DNA of 64,000 nt, from contig NZ_LROZ01000004.1 of assembly GCF_001549985.1 (NCBI RefSeq), forward strand, positions 1-64,000. The letters run 5' to 3'. Below the pieces are notes generated by a model, which had not been told where the DNA came from, did not search any database, and saw nothing but the letters and a program-made list of their open reading frames with translations. The position numbers were made by a program, and so were the translations under genes. The DNA comes from Myroides odoratus. GTDB lineage: Bacteria > Bacteroidota > Bacteroidia > Flavobacteriales > Flavobacteriaceae. Below, in pieces: positions 19,555-28,120 of the stretch (its first letter is position 1; each line of letters begins with the position of its first letter).

Positions 19555-20058
19555 CATATAAATATTGTTTTTTTCTGTGATTATATGATTTCTGGTGAAA
19601 AAAATATTGATATATGATATTATGCTATAAATCAAATGAAATATGGAGATTCAAATATTGGTATTATTTATAGAACAGAAATTTCTGATAATCTTAAAGC
19701 GATAATAGTTATAGGTTATAGAGTAAAGGCTACTAGCTTGTATTCTATAATTCTTGGAGCGAAGAAGAACGATATTCGGATACTGAACCTTTTACAAAAG
19801 TAGGTATTGGTACTGTGACACTTGTTGTTATTTTAAAGATAGATGCAGGTATCTTTGATAATACTAGAGCAGATGCATTGATTATTCCTCGTATTACATT
19901 ATAAGATCTAAAATCAAAAGATGATGCTTATAGTGCTGAACAAAAAGGTGTAATGATATTTGTTAGTAGTGTAGTCGGTACATCTATAGGTAAAATAATT
20001 AATGTTAGCTCATGAGGTTGTTATTATTATGCCCAAGTTTTTGGGGGAAATAGGTGAA
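19555..20058 (+). pseudogene. Decayed 3' part of an adhesin paralogue
   Basis: With frame breaks, this stretch matches the C-terminal third of the proteins at 8154 and 20164: SNIGII (for NNIAIG), then IIVIG..VKAT, then from 19797 KVGIGT, DNTRADALIIPRIT, stop, DLKSKDDAY, EQKGVMIFV, and GCYYYA after a second stop. TAA interrupts after PRIT, and TGA replaces the residue before GCYYY. The 5' head is missing; it may have been lost with the IS relic just upstream. Confidence 0.75.
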
Positions 20059-20163
20059 ATTTTTGAGTGCATAGTGATTAAACTTATTGTTTTACGATAG
20101 TATATTTAATTAGTATGAATGCTAAAAAACGCAAGTGTTTAATTTCTATTATTTATATATAAA

Positions 20164-22083
20164 ATGAATAAACTACAAAAATATTCTGTAATTGCTTTTT
20201 TATCTATAGTAGGTAAGGGCTTAGCACAAATCAATACGTCAATGGTACCTAATACGACCATTACATTTGATCATCCATTTTTAGATGCGTCTGAATATAC
20301 AAATGGTGTACCTAACAACCAAAACAAAGGATTATATTTTCCTAGTACCGATTTAACCAAATGGGCTTTTAAAACCGATAATTTAGACGGTATTTCGTTT
20401 CCAACAGCTTTTAATGGTATGGTTGTTTATAATTCAGCAACAGGTAATACTTTGACAGATGTTTCTAAATCAGGGCAGGTTGTTGCTGTTAAACCAGGAT
20501 TCTATTATTTTTTTAATCCCGATAATGCAGATGGAACTTCAGTAGTTAACGGATATTGGAAATCATTTGAAGGTGGAGATATTCCTGGGCAACCATGGTA
20601 TGATGCTACTACTCAAACACAAGCAACTGATAATACACAAAATATTTATCAAATGGCCAGAGTCGGGGTTTTTACTCAAAATCCAAAGGCTACTTTACAA
20701 ATTGAAGCTTCTGGACAAGCAGACCAACCAGATGGTGTATTAATACCTCGTATTTTACTTTCTGATCTTCAAGCAAAAAGTGATGATGTTTATGATTTTG
20801 CTCAAAATGCTACCTTAATTTACGTTATAGATGATGTTAATGGTTCTGGTTCTGGTTCTGGTTCCGGTATGCGTGCATTTTCATCAAAAACACAAAATGT
20901 TATAAGAACTGGCTTCTATTATTATGATGCAAAGGCTTATCAATGGAAAGCTATCGAGACAAAAGTAGCTAATGGACTAACCTTAAATCAGTATAATGTT
21001 ATTACGCTGGGAGGTCAATTGTCACAAGATACCAATATAACAGGAACGAAAAGATTAACAGTAGCAACCCCTATAACTATATCTGGTGTATTACAAGTAA
21101 GTAGTGGTACGCCTGAGGTAGGTAAGATATTAACATCTGATAATGTGGGTAATGCTACATGGGTTGCTCCAAAAAATAGCTGGAATTTAGAAGGAAATCA
21201 ACTTACAGCAACTGATTTCATAGGCTCTACTAATAATGTAGATGTAGTGTTTAAAAGAAATAATATAATAGCTGGGGCCATAACTAGTTCAAATACTTCT
21301 TTTGGTTACGAATCATTACTTAACACTACTTCTGGTTATAATAATGTTGCAGTAGGTGGTGGTGCATTAAAAGTAAATACCACAGGAGCTAGTAATATTG
21401 CAATTGGAAGGTCAGGATTAATTTCTAATATGACAGGAAGTGCTAATATTTCAATTGGAGGAGCAATGGTAAGTAATATTACTGGTAATCAAAATATTGC
21501 AATTGGGGTTGGGGCTTTGGACTTAAATAGAGATGGAAAAGATAATATTGCTCTCGGATCTTTTGCTTTGCGTAATAATAAAGGTAACGGGGGTAATGTT
21601 GCTATTGGAGTAGCTGCGTTGGCAACATTGGAATCCAATGAATATAATGTAGCAATAGGAACATATGCTATGCTTTCTGAAGGTGTTAATAATTCTATAG
21701 TTATTGGTGCAAATTCTATGGCCACTAATAGTAATTCTATGGTTTTAGGTAGTATTAAAGGTGTAAATAATCATGATAAACCTTCTACAAAGGTAGGAGT
21801 TGGTACTACGGCACCTGTTACTACTTTACAGATAGATGCAGATGTAACTGATAATTTAAGAGCGGATGGTTTACTATTACCTCGTTTGACATTAATTCAG
21901 CTTAAATCTAAAGATGCAGCTTATACCACCCAACACGATGGCACATTAGTATTTATAACAGATAGTTCTGGATCTAGTACTTATAAGACGCAAAATGTAA
22001 AATCAAGGGGTCTTTATTATTATGATGCTTCTACTGGAGTATGGATACCATTTTGTACTTGCCAAATGCCACCAGTCATTTGA
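20164..22083 (+). CDS. Secreted adhesin-like protein with YadA-head-type repeats (paralogue)
   Basis: 639 residues, colinear with the protein at 8154: signal peptide (MNKLQKYSVIAFLSIVGKGLAQ), shared head (SMVPNTTITFDHPFLDASEY), LLIPRIL-type modules, NxAIGxxAL repeats at about 390-525, KVGVGTTAP module, and a CTCQMPPVI tail. A short Gly-Ser repeat (about 220-230) replaces the Pro-Gly stretch of the other copy. DNA identity of the head is visibly lower than between the copies at 3304 and 8154, so it is an older duplicate. It stands alone downstream of the pseudogene. Confidence 0.78.
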   Translation: MNKLQKYSVIAFLSIVGKGLAQINTSMVPNTTITFDHPFLDASEYTNGVPNNQNKGLYFPSTDLTKWAFKTDNLDGISFPTAFNGMVVYNSATGNTLTDVSKSGQVVAVKPGFYYFFNPDNADGTSVVNGYWKSFEGGDIPGQPWYDATTQTQATDNTQNIYQMARVGVFTQNPKATLQIEASGQADQPDGVLIPRILLSDLQAKSDDVYDFAQNATLIYVIDDVNGSGSGSGSGMRAFSSKTQNVIRTGFYYYDAKAYQWKAIETKVANGLTLNQYNVITLGGQLSQDTNITGTKRLTVATPITISGVLQVSSGTPEVGKILTSDNVGNATWVAPKNSWNLEGNQLTATDFIGSTNNVDVVFKRNNIIAGAITSSNTSFGYESLLNTTSGYNNVAVGGGALKVNTTGASNIAIGRSGLISNMTGSANISIGGAMVSNITGNQNIAIGVGALDLNRDGKDNIALGSFALRNNKGNGGNVAIGVAALATLESNEYNVAIGTYAMLSEGVNNSIVIGANSMATNSNSMVLGSIKGVNNHDKPSTKVGVGTTAPVTTLQIDADVTDNLRADGLLLPRLTLIQLKSKDAAYTTQHDGTLVFITDSSGSSTYKTQNVKSRGLYYYDASTGVWIPFCTCQMPPVI

Positions 22084-22820
22084 GTTAAAAAATCAGAGCT
22101 TCGATTTTGAAGTGTTTTAAATAATGAGAGTGAAATAAATATATTTTTAACTTAAAATAAAACGATAGTAAAGGGTAGTTTGTTTTATATATTAGTGTAG
22201 TATAATGGTATAGACTACTATTTAAATATTAGACTTTTAGAATGTGGTTAGCTTAGTTGATATAAAGCTCTCAATTATATTTCGCTAGTTTGTTGTACTA
22301 ATAGTAATTTTAGTAATACTATTTTTAAGAAGTAATACAAATGTATTTAAATATAAATTTAATTTTTTTAGACACCATTAGTTAAAACTATTGGTGTTTT
22401 TTTGTATAAATAAATTGCGAGGTATAGTGTTAGAATAGTTGTGTTTTAAAAAAAGGTTGAATATAATATCTTTATATGCAATTTTAAATTTTAGATGGCA
22501 TTTCATATCCTTTATTTTAATTGGTGAAAGGGACTGAAATCTCATTGGTATAAGAACTAATAGTAATTCATCTTATAAAAAATAAATTGTTTATCAGAGT
22601 TAATAAGTTTAGATTTTTAAGATAATGAAATCAATTAGAAATCATCAATTAAATACTATAGAAGTATAAAAGTAACTAGATTAAACTATTTATAATGGTG
22701 AAAGACTATTTTTATTGTTTTAAATAAAAATTGTGATTAAGGAATTAATAGATTGAATTCAGGAATATGTAAGAAGATTAACAGGTCTAAGGAAGGATAT
22801 TTAGACCTGTTGATTCTCTT
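22084..22820. other. Intergenic stretch between surface locus and element backbone
   Basis: 737 bases without a convincing gene. A terminator-like hairpin lies at 22372-22397 (one mismatch) with a T-run to 22403. A perfect 11-bp inverted repeat lies at 22780-22790 / 22801-22811 just past the rteC stop, without a good T-run. The left end of the conjugative element may lie in or near this stretch, but no tRNA or attachment repeat could be seen. Confidence 0.4.
22372..22403 (+). terminator. Terminator-like hairpin
   Basis: Arms ACACCATTAGTT (22372-22383) and AACTATTGGTGT (22386-22397) pair with one mismatch and run into a stretch of T. It lies about 290 bases after the adhesin stop, with no closer candidate. 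Confidence 0.5.
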
Positions 22821-23669
22821 CTATTGTGATTCTTTATCCATATATTCTTCCAACACCTGTTTCAACTTATCCAAATAACAAGTTCTTGATTTAGCCCTTG
22901 TTTTCATCCGGTGAAAAGCATGATGAACATCCCCTAAAGGAATCTGAAACAGTTCTTGAAAAACAGTAGCTATTTTCCTAATTTCTATTTTACCATGCCC
23001 GATAGAACCAGTTACATAAAGGGCATAGATCAGTTCAATAAGCGCATTTTGAGATTCAGACCAATGTAGAGTGGGAGACTTTACTTTATTTGATTTACTA
23101 GGATAAATCGTTTGCTTTTCTATAAAATCCAATTGATTTGTTAGATAGCTGTAGAACATATTATCAGCTATTATTTTAGCTACCTTGATATCATAATAGG
23201 TGGAGAACTCTAAATCGATTTTAAATGCCACGCTGCTTAAACCTTCTTTTAGATCTATATTTCCCCTTCTAAAATAAAGATGGTCCTTGTCTGTTCGATT
23301 GTTTATATAGTATTTATAAAAGCTAGATTTACTAATGTACTTTTTATTGTGATTTTTAAGCTGAGTAAGTTTTTTAGAAAAGAATTTTTTATCCAGATGC
23401 ATTTGTCTGTTAAGGCTTGATTCTAGCCGGTAGATTTTATTGTAATAGATTAGTTTACCAAGGATAGTAGGCTTTACCACTTTAAAAAAATAGATTTCTT
23501 CTTCAAGGGTTAAGGTTGAATTAAGCAGATATGCACTTAACTGATATAAAATAAGCTGAAGGTTGTTTATAATTTGAACGATGTCTTCTGAAGGTAAAAG
23601 AAGATTTAAAGATTTTTCCTGATTTTGAATGCTTGTAAGCAGGCTATTAAAGTAAGTTTGGTGCTTCAT
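22821..23669 (-). CDS. rteC: RteC-domain regulator of conjugative element
   Basis: 282 residues, the usual length for RteC. The N-terminal half is helical; the C-terminal part contains the family pattern LHWSESQNALIELIYALYVTG, then KIEIRKIATVFQELFQIPLG and FHRMKTRAKSRTCYLDKLKQ. In CTnDOT, RteC activates excision genes in response to RteA/RteB. Here it is alone, with no rteA/rteB in the window, and is read towards the surface locus. It marks the DNA to its right as a CTnDOT-like element. Confidence 0.9.
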   Translation of the reverse strand: MKHQTYFNSLLTSIQNQEKSLNLLLPSEDIVQIINNLQLILYQLSAYLLNSTLTLEEEIYFFKVVKPTILGKLIYYNKIYRLESSLNRQMHLDKKFFSKKLTQLKNHNKKYISKSSFYKYYINNRTDKDHLYFRRGNIDLKEGLSSVAFKIDLEFSTYYDIKVAKIIADNMFYSYLTNQLDFIEKQTIYPSKSNKVKSPTLHWSESQNALIELIYALYVTGSIGHGKIEIRKIATVFQELFQIPLGDVHHAFHRMKTRAKSRTCYLDKLKQVLEEYMDKESQ

Positions 23670-23852
23670 AATACTTGTATTTTGGATTGGTTATTATTTT
23701 GCACGATTTTCAGAAATGGAAGTAAAACAAGGTAGAGGGGAAAGTACGTACTAGTCAATACGTATTATTACGTTTTAATGCTGCGGAAATTACGTATTGC
23801 GAATTTTGTTATTAATTCAGAGATTTATTTCATAATTTTAACATGTAGTATT

Positions 23853-24173
23853 ATGAGTATCAGCAGTCAAAGTGGAAAGGTAATTACCTTAGAACAAGCA
23901 ATAGAGTATACGCATACCTATCAAAGCGAGCACCCAGAAAAGACTAAATCCTTTTTTGTGGGACTAGATAAATTAAATCTGATATTATCACAAAATGATT
24001 GTATTGGTCTTCGAATTTATTTAGGTGAGAATCCAGATAACTCACAAGTCAATATGGTTTTAGTGGGAGTGGATAGTAATCAAGAAGACTTAACTATGGG
24101 GACTCTTTTGGAGGAACTTGTTCCATGTCCTAGAATCTGTCCTAAAAAAAGTGAATTAATAAAAAGAGAGTGA
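23853..24173 (+). CDS. Conserved-type small protein of unknown function
   Basis: I prefer the ATG at 23853 (MSISSQSGKVITLEQAIEY, 106 residues) over the in-frame ATG at 23778, whose extra residues look unlike coding sequence. The protein is soluble, alpha/beta, and ends in a short cysteine motif (CPRICPK). The function is not recognised. The next gene overlaps its stop codon (GTGA), and a kinase and response regulator follow, so it belongs to that operon. Confidence 0.6.
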   Translation: MSISSQSGKVITLEQAIEYTHTYQSEHPEKTKSFFVGLDKLNLILSQNDCIGLRIYLGENPDNSQVNMVLVGVDSNQEDLTMGTLLEELVPCPRICPKKSELIKRE

Positions 24174-24808
24174 TTTATCAAGTTCTAGTCTATATCGCCC
24201 TTACCCTTGGATTGGTTCCTTTAATCCTAGGTTTGTTTTGTAAAGACAGAGTTTTTACAAAACAATATTGGGGGTATATCCCATTAATTGGACTTATGGC
24301 TTTGGCAAGTGGCTATGAACTTGTTTGTAGTTATTTTCTAAAGATTAATAGCGATTATTGGTTTCAAATCTATACACTGTTTGAGTTTTTAGTTATCTTT
24401 TACTTTTTTAAATTCATATTTAATCAAAGACTTAGTAGGTATTTAGCTGTCTATCTAAGTCTTTTTTTATTGGTGTATTTATATACTTTTTGGTTTGTAT
24501 TTCCTGTTGATGTATTAAAAAGTAAATCAATTGGCAAGATAGGGGTGAGTGTGTTGGTTTTTGCTGGAACTTTTTATTGGCTAGGCCAATTGTTTAGCCG
24601 CCGTAGTGTTGTAAGGCTTTATAATACCCCTGCATTTTATTTTATTGTTGGGCTTTTTATGTATTACCTCAATACAATTTTCTTTTTTGTTTTAGTGCCA
24701 CATGTTTATAGTTTGAATCTGTATTTATATGACTATTGGATTGTAAATGTGATCGCTACTTTTTTTTTTCGAATAATGATAATTCTAGGAGTATGGAAAA
24801 TGATTTAA
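24170..24808 (+). CDS. Multi-spanning membrane protein of unknown function
   Basis: 212 residues starting with GTG that overlaps the upstream stop codon by four bases. Six or seven hydrophobic helices span most of its length, with no obvious catalytic residues. It overlaps the start of the histidine kinase gene by 16 bases. Since that kinase has only one helix and no input domain, this protein may be its membrane sensor partner; this is inferred from position only. Confidence 0.65.
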   Translation: MIYQVLVYIALTLGLVPLILGLFCKDRVFTKQYWGYIPLIGLMALASGYELVCSYFLKINSDYWFQIYTLFEFLVIFYFFKFIFNQRLSRYLAVYLSLFLLVYLYTFWFVFPVDVLKSKSIGKIGVSVLVFAGTFYWLGQLFSRRSVVRLYNTPAFYFIVGLFMYYLNTIFFFVLVPHVYSLNLYLYDYWIVNVIATFFFRIMIILGVWKMI

Positions 24809-25539
24809 CCTTGATGTTTTGGCTAGGTACTGCTATGACACTTTGCCTTTTTAGTTTAGTACTAGTTTTGATCTACATCTATCAAAAAGGAATGATACGT
24901 CAATTAGAGCAGCAGCAAAACGTAAGAATTCAGATTGAGCATCATCAGATGCGAGCTTTGTCTCAAGAGATACACGATGGAATCTGTAGTGATCTAGCAG
25001 CTGTATTAAAATACATGGAACATCTAGACAATAAAAAGGACAAAAATAAAGAGGAGTATTTAATCACTTCTTTGAAAGAAGCAGTTCAAAGTAGCTATCA
25101 AAATGCCCTTAATCTATGTTACAATCTGTATCCTTCTGATATAGAAGAGTATCGAATTGTTGATATAATAAAACAATATGTTGGCAGAATTCAGAAAGTT
25201 GGTTTGATTCAAATTGATTTCACCACCAATAAACAGACGTTTGTTTTATCCAATACCCAAAAGATTGAACTCTATCGAAGTCTTCAGGAAATAATTCAGA
25301 ACATCTTAAAACACAGCAAAGCTACGAAAGTTACAATCGGTGCGTATTGGAATATAAATCACTTGTTTCTAAAAATAAAAGACGATGGGATTGCCTATGA
25401 CTTTATGGCTTTGAGTAAAGAGAAAAAGGGGATAGGACTTGTAAATATTTTAACTCGAACAAATCACATAAAGGCCATGTTTACTCACAAGAGCAGACAA
25501 GGGAATAATGATATAAGTATTAAAATAGACAGATTATGA
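24793..25539 (+). CDS. Sensor histidine kinase (HisKA_3/NarX type)
   Basis: I chose ATG 24793 (MENDLTLMFWLG, 248 residues); the longer frame gives an unlikely hydrophilic leader. One membrane helix (about 8-30) is followed by a short linker. The phosphoacceptor box is SQEIHDGICSDLAAV (His near residue 60), and the ATP-binding domain has EIIQNILKHSKATKV and KDDGIAYDF, GIGLVNI. This is the small NarL-partner class. It autophosphorylates and passes phosphate to the response regulator that begins four bases before its stop codon. No input domain is present. Confidence 0.88.
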   Translation: MENDLTLMFWLGTAMTLCLFSLVLVLIYIYQKGMIRQLEQQQNVRIQIEHHQMRALSQEIHDGICSDLAAVLKYMEHLDNKKDKNKEEYLITSLKEAVQSSYQNALNLCYNLYPSDIEEYRIVDIIKQYVGRIQKVGLIQIDFTTNKQTFVLSNTQKIELYRSLQEIIQNILKHSKATKVTIGAYWNINHLFLKIKDDGIAYDFMALSKEKKGIGLVNILTRTNHIKAMFTHKSRQGNNDISIKIDRL

Positions 25540-26180
25540 GTATTCGCATAGCCATAGCTGATGATCATGTAATGTATAGGGGAGGTTTTGCCTTATCGTT
25601 GGATGCTATAAAAAATGTAGAATTAGTTGTAAGTGTATCTAACGGGCTGGAGCTTTTAGAGCATTTAAAAACACAAGAAGTAGATGTTGTTTTTTTGGAT
25701 ATCAGTATGCCTGTAATGGATGGGTTTACAACGGCAAAAGAACTTAATTTACAATACCCACACATAAAGATTATCATTTTAAGTAGTTACACTAATATTG
25801 GGCATATCAAGCGTATGATTGCTTGTAATGTATCGGGATATGTTTCCAAGGTAGCTAATACAGCCACTATAAAAAAAGCAATAAAGGTGGTGTGCAAAAA
25901 AGGCTATTATTACGATAAAGAAGTATATCACAAAATTCAAGAAAATCTAAATAATATTAGCCAAGGGACGACTTATTTCACTGAAAGAGAGCTGAGTATT
26001 ATAAAGCTTTTTGCCTTGCAATACAGCGCAAAACAAATTGCAGATACTTTGTGTTGTAGTACAAGAACAGTAGAGAAACACAAAGAAGCATTACTTGAAA
26101 AAACGAAAAGTTTTAGCTTTATAGGTGTGCTTATGTATGCCTTATCTAATGGATATCTTCTACTAGAAGACATTGAATGA
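25536..26180 (+). CDS. NarL/LuxR-type response regulator
   Basis: 214 residues. The receiver domain (about 1-120) has the acidic pair ADDH, phosphoacceptor Asp near residue 55 (VVFLDISMP), Ser (ILSSY) and Lys (YVSKVAN). The LuxR-type helix-turn-helix (about 148-205) reads FTERELSIIKLFALQYSAKQ, then IADTLCCSTRTVEKHKEALL. It overlaps the kinase gene (ATGA) and is clearly its partner. The likely targets are the MauE/DUF6520 genes downstream or the divergent SusC operon. Confidence 0.9.
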   Translation: MSIRIAIADDHVMYRGGFALSLDAIKNVELVVSVSNGLELLEHLKTQEVDVVFLDISMPVMDGFTTAKELNLQYPHIKIIILSSYTNIGHIKRMIACNVSGYVSKVANTATIKKAIKVVCKKGYYYDKEVYHKIQENLNNISQGTTYFTERELSIIKLFALQYSAKQIADTLCCSTRTVEKHKEALLEKTKSFSFIGVLMYALSNGYLLLEDIE

Positions 26181-26253
26181 TTTTATAGTAAAAATACGTA
26201 TTGATTTGAATTATAGTGAATTGTAGTTTTGATTATCCCAAAATGCAACGACT

Positions 26254-27705
26254 ATGAAAGCTAAATACGTCCTTATAATATCCTACTTCTATATTTTACT
26301 TTTTGTATATGCAGCCATAAGTAAGCTCATTACCTTTGAAGCCTTCCAGGTTCAACTAACACAGTCCCCACTGCTTAGCGCTTACGCCAATATCATTGCT
26401 TATTTAGTGCTAGGAGCCGAACTATTATTTGCTTTACTGCTTTGTACTAAAACAACAAGACTCCTAGGACTTTATCTTAGTTATGGGCTTATGGTTGCAT
26501 TTACTCTCTATATTTATTTGATATTAAACTACAGCGATTTCATCCCTTGTTCTTGTGGTGGAATACTTGAAAAAATGGGATGGAACGAGCATCTGTGGTT
26601 TAACATCATTGTAAGTTTACTTGCTTTAGTTGCTTTGTTTTTTCAAGATCAGAAAAGAAAACGATTTTATCTAGGATTAATCCTCACAACAATTATAAGT
26701 AGTTTACTTGTTATTGTACTTTTTCTATCCTCAGAACATATCATAAAAAAAGAGAATCCTTTTATTAGAAGGTATTTGCCTCATGTTATTGATTATCCAA
26801 AAGTAAAAGATTTAGGATTTAATTCTTTTTATTTTGCTGGTGTTAATGCTGATACTATTTATTTAGGAAATACAACGGCCCCTTTGTTGTTGACTTCTAT
26901 AACAGAAGATATGCAGTTTCAAGATGAAAAGATAGTTGAAATTCCGCAAATGGATCTTAATTATACAGATATTAAACTGCAGTTTTTAGATTCCTTATTT
27001 TTTGTAAGCGACGGTACAGTATCACGAATTTTTAAAGGTATGTTGCCAGATGTTAAGACAAAAGTAATAATAGAAGATAAAGGTAAATTTACCAAAGCTA
27101 AAGCTCTTTCAGATAACAAAATTGCTTTTATAGGTCAGTTAGTTGGCAGTAATCAAAGTGTACTTGGGTTATTTGAAATAGTTGATGATTCCATAATTCA
27201 AACTAAGGTAAATTCAGATTTTTTAGAAAAACAGATCGATGGAGTTTTTGATGTTGATGGAAATCTATCTTTTGATACAAAAACATCACTTGGTATTTAC
27301 ACTTATAATTATCGAAATGAATTTTTAGTATTTGATTCAGATTTGTCTCTTATTTCAAAGGGTAATACAATTGATACTATTTCTAAAGCTCAAGTCAAGG
27401 TTATTCAATTAAAGGATGGAACAGTAAAGATGTCTTCTCCTTCAAATCTTGTCAATAGCAAACAGTTTGCTTATAATGGAGATTTATTTAATCATTCAAA
27501 ACTAAAAGGAAAAAATGAATCCAAAAGCCTTTGGGATGAATCTATAGTTATTGATGTGTATGATTATCAGTCAGCTATTTATCGTTATAGTTTTTCTATT
27601 CCAATTAAAGATAAAAAGCTATTTAGAGATTTCTGGGTGACGGATCAGTATTTCTATATTCTTGAAAATAAAGAATTAATCCAATATAGACGCATGCGTA
27701 AATAA
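26254..27705 (+). CDS. MauE/DoxX-type membrane protein with extracytoplasmic C-terminal domain
   Basis: 483 residues. The first 150 contain four membrane helices of the MauE/DoxX redox-associated family, with the motif CSCGG near residue 100 and the conserved (W)xxHxxFN segment. A fifth helix (about 150-172) leads to a 300-residue domain of repeated beta strands, probably a propeller outside the membrane. MauE proteins are linked to disulfide formation or quinone redox maturation. The small gene downstream codes for a four-cysteine exported peptide, a possible client. Confidence 0.75.
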   Translation: MKAKYVLIISYFYILLFVYAAISKLITFEAFQVQLTQSPLLSAYANIIAYLVLGAELLFALLLCTKTTRLLGLYLSYGLMVAFTLYIYLILNYSDFIPCSCGGILEKMGWNEHLWFNIIVSLLALVALFFQDQKRKRFYLGLILTTIISSLLVIVLFLSSEHIIKKENPFIRRYLPHVIDYPKVKDLGFNSFYFAGVNADTIYLGNTTAPLLLTSITEDMQFQDEKIVEIPQMDLNYTDIKLQFLDSLFFVSDGTVSRIFKGMLPDVKTKVIIEDKGKFTKAKALSDNKIAFIGQLVGSNQSVLGLFEIVDDSIIQTKVNSDFLEKQIDGVFDVDGNLSFDTKTSLGIYTYNYRNEFLVFDSDLSLISKGNTIDTISKAQVKVIQLKDGTVKMSSPSNLVNSKQFAYNGDLFNHSKLKGKNESKSLWDESIVIDVYDYQSAIYRYSFSIPIKDKKLFRDFWVTDQYFYILENKELIQYRRMRK

Positions 27706-27793
27706 GATCTACTATCTATTGGCCAAATAGAAAGTTACAGGAGTCCTGCTGAAAATCCTGTAAAAAAGAGTAAGCCAGCTAAAATATAATATT

Positions 27794-28087
27794 ATGAAAT
27801 TTAATTTTAAACAAGTCATATTACCTCTAGTTGTGGTGGGTATGGCAACAGTGGCAGCATTTGCAACAAATGCAGTAAAATCTAACTCTTTAGCCACACC
27901 AAGTGAGTGGGGATATGTTTATAATCACCAAAAGCAAGAGTGTGAATATAAAATGGATTGTAGTGAAGTACCTGGAGCTATTTGTACTTATTTAGATCAA
28001 CAGGTATTTGGGGTAAATCGATTTGATGAATTTGGACAACCTATTCTATCGGAGTGTAGCGTACTACTTTATAAACCGCTAAATTAG
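27794..28087 (+). CDS. DUF6520-type exported four-cysteine peptide
   Basis: 97 residues. A leader helix (about 8-28, VILPLVVVGMATVAAFAT) is followed by a short mature part with cysteines at 50, 56, 64 and 88 and the conserved NAVKSNS / GYV..Q segment of the family. These peptides occur with MauE-type proteins in flavobacteria; the function is unknown. It is the last gene of the plus-strand set and ends at a shared terminator. The even number of cysteines and the MauE neighbour suggest two disulfides. Confidence 0.75.
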   Translation: MKFNFKQVILPLVVVGMATVAAFATNAVKSNSLATPSEWGYVYNHQKQECEYKMDCSEVPGAICTYLDQQVFGVNRFDEFGQPILSECSVLLYKPLN

Positions 28088-28095
28088 ACTTAAAG

Positions 28096-28120
28096 AATAA
28101 GCCGCATTTTGCGGCTTATT
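28096..28120. terminator. Bidirectional terminator between convergent genes
   Basis: A perfect 11-bp stem, AATAAGCCGCA (28096-28106) and TGCGGCTTATT (28110-28120), with a 3-base loop. It ends directly at the stop codon of the minus-strand peptidase gene and has T-rich sequence on both sides. Confidence 0.85.
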
